Below, in pieces: positions 22,479-29,953 of a DNA stretch of 64,000 nt (position 1 is the first letter of the stretch; each line of letters starts with the position of its first letter). The stretch lies in NCBI GenBank assembly GCA_902555185.1, contig CACDSA010000001.1:47313-111312 (forward strand), in the 5' to 3' direction. The DNA comes from an uncultured Pelagibacteraceae bacterium. Its GTDB lineage: Bacteria; Pseudomonadota; Alphaproteobacteria; Pelagibacterales; Pelagibacteraceae. The notes beneath the pieces were generated by a model. It did no database searches. It worked only from the letters and a program-made list of their open reading frames with translations, and was not told where the DNA came from. The translations under genes were made by a program, and so were the position numbers.

Positions 22479-22964
22479 TTATGGTTTTTTTTTAATGGAT
22501 TTGGTTTGTAAACGTTTCCACTTTTCTAAATTTGATTTAATTTTTTCATCAAAATTTCCAATTATCGAGGCAGCAAGTAACCCCGCATTCATAGATCCAT
22601 TAATTGCCATTGTGGCCACGGGACAACCACGTGGCATTTGTACTATTGATAACAAACTATCTAAACCCTTAAGTTTTTTTGTTTCTATCGGGACTCCTAT
22701 TACCGGTAAGGAAGATAAAGATGCCACCATGCCAGGCAAATGTGCTGAGCCCCCTGCTCCAGCTACAATAACACCAAAACCGTTTTTTGAGGCTGATTCT
22801 GCAAATTCAAACATTCTTTTTGGTGTTCTGTGCGCACTAACTATTGAAATTTGATATTTAATTTTGAGAGTCTTTAAAATTTTAGCGCATTCTTTCATTA
22901 TGGAATGATCCGATTGAGATCCCATAATAATTGCTACTTTATTATTCAGTTTATTACGCTTCAC
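22479..22964 (-). CDS. purE: N5-carboxyaminoimidazole ribonucleotide mutase
   Basis: The 161-aa class I PurE converts N5-CAIR to CAIR. Visible motifs are MGSQSDHSIM, SAHRTPKRM, VAGAGGSAHLPGM and QMPRGCPVATMAIN. The start is a GTG at 22964. It forms an operon with purK. Confidence 0.95.
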   Translation of the reverse strand: MKRNKLNNKVAIIMGSQSDHSIMKECAKILKTLKIKYQISIVSAHRTPKRMFEFAESASKNGFGVIVAGAGGSAHLPGMVASLSSLPVIGVPIETKKLKGLDSLLSIVQMPRGCPVATMAINGSMNAGLLAASIIGNFDEKIKSNLEKWKRLQTKSIKKKP

Positions 22965-22987
22965 AGATTAATTTAACAATTATTGAT

Positions 22988-23018
22988 ATAAAAACAATGG
23001 CCTAATTAGATTAAGCCA
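22988..23018 (-). terminator. rho-independent terminator after the 40-aa gene
   Basis: Read on the minus strand, GGCTTAAT and ATTAGGCC pair around CTA and are followed by ATTGTTTTTAT. It lies between the 40-aa gene and purE, separating their transcripts. Confidence 0.6.
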
Positions 23019-23040
23019 CTGATTTATTTAGGAGGAAAGA

Positions 23041-23163
23041 TTATGCTCGAACTCTAAAATTTAGAAATTTTGCACTATTTTGTAGTTCGAAGAGAGAGAT
23101 TTTTTTGAATTTCTTATTAATATTAGTTTTTAACTTGTTTTTTTTTAGTTGTTTAATTCTCAT
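23041..23163 (-). CDS. 40-aa very basic peptide
   Basis: A minus-strand frame with an AAAAGGAA ribosome-binding site before its ATG at 23163 encodes a 40-aa peptide rich in Lys and Arg in its first half (MRIKQLKKNKLK) and more mixed later (FRVRA at the end). A terminator follows. No family is recognised. The coupling of ribosome-binding site, frame and terminator supports a real gene. Confidence 0.5.
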   Translation of the reverse strand: MRIKQLKKNKLKTNINKKFKKISLFELQNSAKFLNFRVRA

Positions 23164-23275
23164 AATTCCTTTTAGTTTATTTTTAACTCTATGAGTATTG
23201 CTGAATTTGCAAACTTGAGTTGAGTATATTTTATAACGAAAATTTAGGCAGATATTAGGCGTTTCTTAGCCAAAT

Positions 23276-23668
23276 TTAAATTTTTGCAAAAAAATCTTTG
23301 GAAAGTTTTTTTATTGACCCACTTCGATCTACCACTGCTAGTTCCACTTCTGCACTGACAAGAACTTCCCCACCTCTTTTAACCTCTTGAAGCAAGTTTA
23401 ATCTAACGTTAGTTTTTTTTAAAACAGCTGTTTCAACGCTTAAATTGTCTTCAAAAACTGCTGATTTTAGATATTTAATGTTGCATTCCCTTACGACAAA
23501 CATTACATCGTGCTCGTTCATAAGTTGAGTTAAAGAAAGACCAAATTTTTCGTGTATTAACTCCGTTCTAGCTCTCTCGATATACTGAAGATATCTAGAG
23601 TAAAATACTCGACCAAAGTCAATGTCTTCAACAAAAACTTTCAATTCATAAATGTGGCTTTTAGACAT
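23276..23668 (-). CDS. ybgC: YbgC/FadM-type acyl-CoA thioesterase
   Basis: The hot-dog fold protein has the catalytic pattern VEDIDFGRVFYSRYLQYIERARTE, with the active Asp in EDID. The start is taken at the ATG at 23668 (MSKSHIYEL, 130 aa), because the upstream extension to 23704 is not family-like. YbgC is a thioesterase linked to the Tol-Pal system and phospholipid metabolism; no tol genes are in this window. Confidence 0.85.
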   Translation of the reverse strand: MSKSHIYELKVFVEDIDFGRVFYSRYLQYIERARTELIHEKFGLSLTQLMNEHDVMFVVRECNIKYLKSAVFEDNLSVETAVLKKTNVRLNLLQEVKRGGEVLVSAEVELAVVDRSGSIKKLSKDFFAKI

Positions 23669-23776
23669 AATTTCAATCATAAAGCTAAATTTTATCTTAT
23701 TCAATAAAGTTTCAATTTCTTTTTTCGGTCCAAATTATGCCAAGCAAAACACAGACTCTCTCTTTAAATTTAAATC

Positions 23777-23980
23777 ATGAAAATATTATCTACTTTTATA
23801 TTGTTGCTTATGTTGACCAATTGTGCTGGAAGTAACATGGCCAAAGTAAAATTTGGTAAAAGATGCACAGCTGCCGATGAAAATGGTTTAAAAGAAAGCT
23901 CGTATGTTTGGGTCATTTCAAAAGAAGCACTTAAATCATTTGATAAGAGAATAAATAAATCTAATTGTTCAGATATTTAA
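23777..23980 (+). CDS. 67-aa predicted lipoprotein
   Basis: A short signal peptide with a lipobox LTNC (cysteine at residue 17) predicts lipidation and anchoring to the inner or outer membrane. The mature part is about 50 residues with two more cysteines, C30 and C64, which could form a disulfide. It is followed by the inverted repeat at 24009-24036. The function is unknown. Confidence 0.7.
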   Translation: MKILSTFILLLMLTNCAGSNMAKVKFGKRCTAADENGLKESSYVWVISKEALKSFDKRINKSNCSDI

Positions 23981-24008
23981 TTTCCTTTTAAATTTAATTG
24001 TCTGTGCT

Positions 24009-24036
24009 AATAAGGGGTATGCGAATACCCCTTATT
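24009..24036. repeat. perfect 12-bp inverted repeat containing the next start codon
   Basis: AATAAGGGGTAT and ATACCCCTTATT are exact reverse complements around a GCGA loop. The ATG at 24019-24021 of the downstream hydrolase lies across the top of the stem and the loop. There is no T-tract, so it is either a terminator for the lipoprotein gene or a start-codon-masking RNA hairpin. Confidence 0.7.
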
Positions 24037-25101
24037 CTGTGTACATTATTTTCATTAAGTATTAGTTTAAATGCTATGGAAAAAAAACCTTATCATCATA
24101 TTTATAAAGACGGAAAATTATATGCTTTTAGAAACCTTGAGGGAGGTCCTAAAAGGGATCCTAATTTTAAATGGGATTGGAAAGTTTTTAGGGAGGAAAA
24201 AAAGAAACTTAAAATTGATTATCCACCTGAACATGTAATTGATAAAAAAATAGTTTTAAAAAATCTTGAAAAACATAATTCCGACTCATATGTAATGTGG
24301 CTTGATCACGCGAGCTTTATAATTAAACTCGGAAACACTACAATTATTACTGATCCAGTTTTCGAAAAGAATTATGGGCCTATGATATTTGGGCCCAAGA
24401 AATACATAGAATCTCCTTTAACTCTTAAAGAACTTCCGAAAATAGATTTATTTTTGCTGACACACAATCATTATGATCACATGAGTATTCGTACAATAAA
24501 AAACTTTCCTTATAAGAATACTAAAGTTCTTGTGCCTCTCAAGCTTGGGAAATATTTCACAAAAAATGGATATAAAAAAGATACTGTTAAAGAAATGGAT
24601 TGGTTTGATAAAATTAAGATTAATGATGAAGTCACAGTAACAATGCTTCCAAGTCAACATTGGTCCAAACGATGGATCTGGGGAGATGGAAATACAAATA
24701 GATCACTTTGGGGGAGTTTTTTAATTGAATATAAAGATAAAAAAATCTTTTTTGCTTGTGATACTGGACCAGCACCATTTTACAAGGAATTAGGAAAAAA
24801 ATTTGGTCCTATTGATTTGGGTTTTGGAAATTTGGGTGCTTATAATTTCTATCCACTGGTTCCGGTTAAGGATAAATCTACAGCTCACGCAAATCCTGAA
24901 GAGCTTTTATCTTTAATGAAAGATTTAGAAGTAAAAAAAGTTATAGGAATGCATTGGGGAACAGCAATATTAAGTTTGGAGCCAATCTGGGAACCACCCG
25001 TAAGGTTTAAAGAAAATGCTGAAAAGTTCGGATATCAAAAAGACGAAGCTATTTTATTCAAAATTGGTGAGATTAAAAAATTAAAAGACCTTATCAACTA
25101 A
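24019..25101 (+). CDS. metallo-beta-lactamase-fold hydrolase, exported (NAPE-PLD/UlaG-like)
   Basis: From the ATG at 24019 the protein has 360 aa and starts with a signal-peptide-like segment MRIPLILCTLFSLSISLNA. The metal site is clear: THNHYDHM (HxHxDH), a later SQHWSKRW, and ACDTG. The order and spacing, with WGDGNTNRSLWGSF, resemble bacterial NAPE-PLD-like lipid hydrolases. The frame is open upstream to 23998, but that extension spoils the signal peptide. The end overlaps the convergent gene by eight bases. Confidence 0.82.
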   Translation: MRIPLILCTLFSLSISLNAMEKKPYHHIYKDGKLYAFRNLEGGPKRDPNFKWDWKVFREEKKKLKIDYPPEHVIDKKIVLKNLEKHNSDSYVMWLDHASFIIKLGNTTIITDPVFEKNYGPMIFGPKKYIESPLTLKELPKIDLFLLTHNHYDHMSIRTIKNFPYKNTKVLVPLKLGKYFTKNGYKKDTVKEMDWFDKIKINDEVTVTMLPSQHWSKRWIWGDGNTNRSLWGSFLIEYKDKKIFFACDTGPAPFYKELGKKFGPIDLGFGNLGAYNFYPLVPVKDKSTAHANPEELLSLMKDLEVKKVIGMHWGTAILSLEPIWEPPVRFKENAEKFGYQKDEAILFKIGEIKKLKDLIN

Positions 25102-26305
25102 CTTTTTTTTTATTTCTTTCTTTATCAAGCAATTTAGTAAGCGAGTCCACCATAAGATCTGAAGCTCTAAATATTTCTGTTGGTTTAAATTCATAGGAGT
25201 TATGTTTTTCTGGATTTGATTTATCTTCAATTATAATCCCTTCGTCAGGTGAATTATTTTTGATGTATATTAAAATTAACCAATCATCCTCTACCGTATC
25301 ATCCCATTTTATAAATATTTCACCAGTCTCAAATCTTCGATCAACTACCCTCATAATACTCAAATATTTTGGAATATATCTTTTATTTATTTGAAAGCAT
25401 AAACTATGAGCAGATCTATAAAAGCTTTCTAAAGCATACTCAATTTTTTCTCGTTCCTGATTGTAAATTCTCTCTTTTTCTAATAAAGTTTCCTTATTAT
25501 CTGTATCTTCAATTTTAATTCCTAGTTGAGCAACTCTTTCTCTGATTGCTTCATTAACTTTTTGTTCTCTTAAAGATCTATATTTTTCTTTAATTATTTC
25601 TATGCGCTGTTGAACTTCTTTGTAGGACTCTCTTTGTTGGCTTAGTACATATTTCTCCAAATTTTTTATTTCTAAAGCTTCTCTTTTTCTAAATTGCTCT
25701 ATCTTTTTTTCTAAAGCAATTTGTTCTAAAAATTTTCTCTGCTTCTCTGCTCGCTCTTTTCTAAGTTCGGCTTGCTCCAATCTTATAAATTTCTGCAATT
25801 CTATCTTTCTCTCGCGGCCTAATTTTTCTTCCTCTCTAAGTTCAAGTGCTTTAGCTTTAATTGCAAGCTCTTCTTGTTGTTTGAAACGTTTTTGCGCTTC
25901 TAATTTCTCCCTCTGCATTGCTTGAATTTTAATCTTTTTTTGTTTTTCTCTTTCCTCTTGAATAACTTTTTTTATATTTGAAACTCGATTAGAAATACCT
26001 TGAAAGAATTTCTGCAGAGATTTATCTAGATTAAAATTAAATCTGAGCATTGATCTCAATTTATCGCTTAAACTTAAAATTCCTGATACAACCGCTCTTG
26101 TTTTTTGGATTTTTTTATATTTGAATTTAGACGGAATAAATTTTTTTTTTCGTGACTTAGTTTTTCTTGCCTTTTTTTTAAGAATTCTTTTTATTTTTGA
26201 TTTTCTTTTGGTAATTTTTTTTCGTCTTTTAGCACTTTTTTTCGATTTGAATTTTTTTGATTTTATTGACTTAATTTTTTTAAGTTTTTTTTTTTTTCTT
26301 TTCAT
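25094..26305 (-). CDS. coiled-coil protein with histone-H1-like lysine-rich N terminus
   Basis: The 403-aa protein begins with about 60 residues that are mostly Lys, Arg and Ser, a tail like that of histone H1 or HU extensions and probably a nucleic-acid or envelope-anion binder. Residues 110-300 form a long charged coiled coil rich in Glu, Arg, Lys and Gln. The last 100 residues are a compact beta-rich domain (IFIKWDDTVEDDWLILIYIK region). I do not recognise the family. The ATG directly abuts a hairpin at 26306-26329. Confidence 0.7.
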   Translation of the reverse strand: MKRKKKKLKKIKSIKSKKFKSKKSAKRRKKITKRKSKIKRILKKKARKTKSRKKKFIPSKFKYKKIQKTRAVVSGILSLSDKLRSMLRFNFNLDKSLQKFFQGISNRVSNIKKVIQEEREKQKKIKIQAMQREKLEAQKRFKQQEELAIKAKALELREEEKLGRERKIELQKFIRLEQAELRKERAEKQRKFLEQIALEKKIEQFRKREALEIKNLEKYVLSQQRESYKEVQQRIEIIKEKYRSLREQKVNEAIRERVAQLGIKIEDTDNKETLLEKERIYNQEREKIEYALESFYRSAHSLCFQINKRYIPKYLSIMRVVDRRFETGEIFIKWDDTVEDDWLILIYIKNNSPDEGIIIEDKSNPEKHNSYEFKPTEIFRASDLMVDSLTKLLDKERNKKKVS

Positions 26306-26329
26306 ACTGTTATTTTATTTAATAACAGT
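26306..26329. repeat. perfect 9-bp hairpin abutting the coiled-coil gene start codon
   Basis: ACTGTTATT and AATAACAGT pair around TTATTT, between the cfa stop and the next minus-strand ATG at 26305. A T-tract exists only in the plus direction, so in the transcribed direction it cannot act as a standard terminator and may instead affect start-codon access or mRNA processing. Confidence 0.6.
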
Positions 26330-26331
26330 TT

Positions 26332-27537
26332 TTATGAATATATATAGTCTCTTGTTCTACGAGCAGAATGAAAGTTCTTGACAATTTGTAATTGAAAAAC
26401 AACAAGATCGCGGTATCTGAAAGCTGCCGCACAGCTTGCTAAATAAAATTCCCACATTTTACAAAATTTTTCATCAAACAAATCTTTTATCTCATTCCTT
26501 TTTGCTAAAAATCTTTCTAGCCAAGCCTCAAGCGTTTTATCGTAGTGTCTTATTAAAGTTTCTGTGTCAGCAACGATTAGTCCAGTTTTCTCTATTGGTT
26601 TTATTAGCTGACTCAGTGAGGGACATACACCCCCTGGGAAAATGTATTTATTTATGAATTGATTTGGAGCAGAAGGTTTGTCCACAACACCAATTAGATG
26701 AAATAGGAAATTTCCATTTTCATTTAAAAGACTGTTAATTTTCTTAAAAAAAGTGTTATAGAACTTTACTCCTAAGTGTTCCCCAAAACCTACTGACACA
26801 ATACGATCGTAGTTTCCATTTACTAATCTATAATCTATTAATTCGAATTTAACTTGATTTTCCAAACCTAACTTCTTGGCCTTCTCTTTACAGTAATTTA
26901 TTTGATTAGTGCTTAATGAAATTCCAGTTACTTCACAGTCATACTGTTTTGCTATCTCAAAACAAAGACCGCCCCACCCGCAACCAATATCTAAAACTCT
27001 TTGATTTTTTTTAATATCAAGTTTTTTTATTATATGTTGAATTTTATTTTCTTGTGCCTCTTCTAAAGTTTTAGTTTCATCTTTCCAGTAACCACAGCTA
27101 TATTGGCGATGGTGCTTATCAAGCATCACATCGTAAAGAATTTCACCTTTTCTTCCGCCAATATCATAGTGGGCCTCAACATTTTTTTTTGATTTACCTG
27201 GAAAATTGAAATTAGTAATAAATCTCCATGCTTGATAAACTTTTTTAAAAAAAATACTTGTTGTGCTAACTTCACTTCTTCCAAGATTTTTTAGAACTTC
27301 CATTAAAAATTCTTTCAATGAGGCATTTTCAATGACTATATCTCCTCTCATAAAACCTTCAGGAAATTCAAGTTCAGGATTGAGTAAAATTTTCCAATTT
27401 AAATCTTTTTTCAAAAGTTTTAAAGTTATAGGGTTTATTTGTCTTGGTGAACCACAAATATATTTTTGATTTTCAGAGTCAATTAGTATTATTCCACCCT
27501 CTTTGAAAATTTTTGTAAATAATTTTGCTAAAATCAT
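26332..27537 (-). CDS. cfa: cyclopropane-fatty-acyl-phospholipid synthase
   Basis: The 401-aa SAM-dependent enzyme adds a methylene bridge across unsaturated acyl chains in membrane lipids. The family features are the VEAHYDIG entry, YSCGYWKDETKTLEEAQ, the SAM motif VLDIGCGWGGL, SLSTNQINYC, and the last FLASCAAAFRYRDLVVFQLQ. The N-terminal lipid-binding domain (about 1-110) is present. It lies four bases after the DapA-like gene in the same direction. Confidence 0.95.
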   Translation of the reverse strand: MILAKLFTKIFKEGGIILIDSENQKYICGSPRQINPITLKLLKKDLNWKILLNPELEFPEGFMRGDIVIENASLKEFLMEVLKNLGRSEVSTTSIFFKKVYQAWRFITNFNFPGKSKKNVEAHYDIGGRKGEILYDVMLDKHHRQYSCGYWKDETKTLEEAQENKIQHIIKKLDIKKNQRVLDIGCGWGGLCFEIAKQYDCEVTGISLSTNQINYCKEKAKKLGLENQVKFELIDYRLVNGNYDRIVSVGFGEHLGVKFYNTFFKKINSLLNENGNFLFHLIGVVDKPSAPNQFINKYIFPGGVCPSLSQLIKPIEKTGLIVADTETLIRHYDKTLEAWLERFLAKRNEIKDLFDEKFCKMWEFYLASCAAAFRYRDLVVFQLQIVKNFHSARRTRDYIYS

Positions 27538-27540
27538 AAA

Positions 27541-28425
27541 TTACGCTGCTAGGTTTTTTTCACTAATAAATTTTAGTTTATTCAATTTTTCAATAAGTTC
27601 TTTCAGTTTTTGCTCACCTAACAAAGTAAGTGGAGGTAATATATTCTTATAATTTTCATCTTTTATCGAATGAAAACTGTGCAAAGCTGATATTAAATTA
27701 TAGCCGTCGAAGGTTTCACGAACACGTATTAATTGATCATTTTTTGTTTGTGGCATCTTATTTTCAAAATCATCAAATACTTTTCTAGCTAAAGAGTGCG
27801 TTGAGTTAGTTACTGCACTTATAACACCGCTAGATCCCTTTTCTAATCCTTTGAGTAGTTTAGCCTCGCTACCAGGAAATATTAAAAAATTTTTAATTTT
27901 TAAATTTTCATACAAATTGTAAGATGAATCTTTAACTCCAATTATATTTTTAGGAAATGACTCAACTAATTTTGTAATTGCGTCAATTGAAAAAATATAA
28001 CCGGATAATTTTTGAAAATTATAAATTACAATTCTAATTTTTGGACATGCTAAAATTATTTTTTTGTAAAACTCAAATACTCCTTCGTCAGAATTTCCAA
28101 CATAGTATGCGCTTGGCATTAACAAAATCGTATTAAAATCAAACTCGCTAGCATATTTTATTAACTCGATATTTTCATTAAGACTGTTACAGCCTGTACC
28201 TAAATAAAAGTGTTTTCTTTGTTTGTGTGTAGAAATTTTCGAAATTAGCTCCATTTTTTCATTTTTAGAAATTAGTTGTGACATTCCAGTGCTTCCAAAA
28301 AAGAAACATCCATGTAGTCCGTTTTTGATTAGGTTCTCAGCATGAGAAATAGTAGCCTCGACATTTAACGTTAAGTCTTTATTTAAAACACTTAAACTTG
28401 CTGCGTATACGCCTCGTTTCATCAT
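27541..28425 (-). CDS. dihydrodipicolinate synthase (DapA) family lyase
   Basis: The 294-aa barrel protein has the Schiff-base lysine in IGVKDSSYN and the catalytic tyrosine in VIYNFQKLSG. The N-terminal GSTGMSQLISKNEK segment matches the GTTGE-type loop but lacks the typical EG pair of true DapA. It is likely an aldolase or lyase of sugar acids, sialate or hydroxyproline metabolism rather than the lysine-pathway enzyme. The substrate is unknown. Confidence 0.82.
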   Translation of the reverse strand: MMKRGVYAASLSVLNKDLTLNVEATISHAENLIKNGLHGCFFFGSTGMSQLISKNEKMELISKISTHKQRKHFYLGTGCNSLNENIELIKYASEFDFNTILLMPSAYYVGNSDEGVFEFYKKIILACPKIRIVIYNFQKLSGYIFSIDAITKLVESFPKNIIGVKDSSYNLYENLKIKNFLIFPGSEAKLLKGLEKGSSGVISAVTNSTHSLARKVFDDFENKMPQTKNDQLIRVRETFDGYNLISALHSFHSIKDENYKNILPPLTLLGEQKLKELIEKLNKLKFISEKNLAA

Positions 28426-28472
28426 CTTATTGTCCCAATTTATTGAAATAAATTATAATATAAGTTTCAAAA

Positions 28473-29435
28473 ATGAAAGTTCTGATTCTAATAAATAAAG
28501 TTGGGCTAGGAGACTGTATAATTCACCTAAATTTTATACATGAAATATCGAAAAAATATGAAAAACCAGTTTCAATATTAGCCAAAGAAAATACTAGGGC
28601 GAAAGAGCTTTTTCAAGACGATCCTCATATCAAGGAAGTGATAACATTAGATCGCTTAGAGGATAATACCGGTAGCCACGACGGTTTAAATGGATTTATT
28701 AAGTTGATAAGAGATATTAAAGAAAAAAAATTTGATAAAGTATTCATATTTAATAGTTCAGTAAGATATTTTTTAGTTTGTAAATTTGCAGGTATCAAAA
28801 AAATTGCTCAATATCCTCTATTTAAAAAAAAGGGGCAGCATATTGTCAATACAGCAAAAATTTTTACTGAGAATGAAATTGATAAAATTGTATCAACACA
28901 ACCAAAACTCTTTGTCAATCAGGAAAAGATACTAAAAGCTCAAAAAAATATGTCATTGAATTATAAATGTATTGTATTAGGTATTAGTGCATCCGGACCA
29001 ACTAAACGCTGGGAAATAAAAAATTTTATTAAATTATGTGAAAAAATAAATCAAAAATTTCCATCGAAATTTTATTTAGCAGCTGGAAGAAATGACCAGC
29101 CTTTGATAAATGAAATATCAAATTCAAATATAGGATCTAATTGTATTTCTTTAAATAATTTTAAAATAAATGAAATGCTTCCAATTATAGCAAATTGTAA
29201 TTTATACTGCGGAAATGACACAGGTTTTATGCATATCAGTGCCGCTCTAAATTTAAAAACTGTAGCCTTATTTATGGATAGTCCAGTTCTAGCTTATGGA
29301 AAGTACTCAAAAAATATTAATGTAGTTATTCCAGAAGGTGAGACCGAAGAAACAACAACCCATGATACTTTGGGTTCAGACAAAATCTCTTTTGATAAAG
29401 TTTATAATAAATGTATTGAGCTTTTGACTAACTAA
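28473..29435 (+). CDS. glycosyltransferase family 9 (heptosyltransferase-like) protein
   Basis: The 320-aa GT-B protein begins KVLILINKVGLGDCIIHLNFIHEI, typical of ADP-heptose:LPS heptosyltransferases, and ends with YCGNDTGFMHISAALNLKTVALF, the sugar-nucleotide binding site. It probably builds LPS core or another surface polysaccharide. The start follows a divergent gap of 47 bases from the DapA-like gene. The 3' end overlaps the J-domain gene by eight bases. Confidence 0.87.
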   Translation: MKVLILINKVGLGDCIIHLNFIHEISKKYEKPVSILAKENTRAKELFQDDPHIKEVITLDRLEDNTGSHDGLNGFIKLIRDIKEKKFDKVFIFNSSVRYFLVCKFAGIKKIAQYPLFKKKGQHIVNTAKIFTENEIDKIVSTQPKLFVNQEKILKAQKNMSLNYKCIVLGISASGPTKRWEIKNFIKLCEKINQKFPSKFYLAAGRNDQPLINEISNSNIGSNCISLNNFKINEMLPIIANCNLYCGNDTGFMHISAALNLKTVALFMDSPVLAYGKYSKNINVVIPEGETEETTTHDTLGSDKISFDKVYNKCIELLTN

Positions 29436-29940
29436 AATCAGTTTTTAATATTTTTTCTTTTGCCTCATTTACTAGTTGACTCAATCTAGAACTGTCTACA
29501 TTGCGGTTCATATCAGGGTGAATTTTTTTTTGTAATTGATTAGCTGCTTTTAAAACTTCTTCTTTGCTTGCACCCTTTTTTAATCCTAGCAATTTATAGG
29601 CCTCTTCTGATGTAAGACTTGATGATCCTGGAGTTTGGCCAAACTGACCTTGAGAAAATCTTCCAGCGTTATTTTTCATGAATTGGATTAATCTCCATAA
29701 TTGATACATTTGCAGTGCAGTAAATCCTTTAATCTTAAGCCCTGAGAGCAGAATCAACCACATTGGAAGACTGAAAATGAATTTGCCGCCAATTGTAAAT
29801 AGTACAGCTAAAATCAATGATATATAAATTGCAATTTTTTTTATAGTTGTAGCTATCTTTTTTGAACTAGCCCTAGCGAACCAATTAAGAAAAAGGTAGA
29901 TTACGACGAAAATGATAATACCCAACAAAAACAAATTCAT
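29428..29940 (-). CDS. membrane-anchored J-domain protein
   Basis: The 170-aa protein has an N-terminal membrane segment (about 2-20), a second hydrophobic stretch at 35-63, a linker, and a C-terminal J-domain with AYKLLGLKKGAS and the HPD triad in KKIHPDMNRN. It resembles mitochondrial Tim14-like or DjlA-type co-chaperones that recruit DnaK to the membrane. It overlaps the GT9 gene at the 3' end. Confidence 0.85.
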   Translation of the reverse strand: MNLFLLGIIIFVVIYLFLNWFARASSKKIATTIKKIAIYISLILAVLFTIGGKFIFSLPMWLILLSGLKIKGFTALQMYQLWRLIQFMKNNAGRFSQGQFGQTPGSSSLTSEEAYKLLGLKKGASKEEVLKAANQLQKKIHPDMNRNVDSSRLSQLVNEAKEKILKTDFS

Positions 29941-29953
29941 ATAATTTTCTATT

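Noticed and set aside
23029-23057. Plus-strand AGGAGG plus a four-codon ORF near 23043
   Set aside because: The bases belong to the end of the 40-aa minus-strand gene and its 3' region; a four-codon peptide is not convincing.
23998-24018. Start of the MBL-fold hydrolase at the upstream TTG (23998)
   Set aside because: The extension places polar residues before the signal peptide, whereas the ATG at 24019 gives a normal exported protein.
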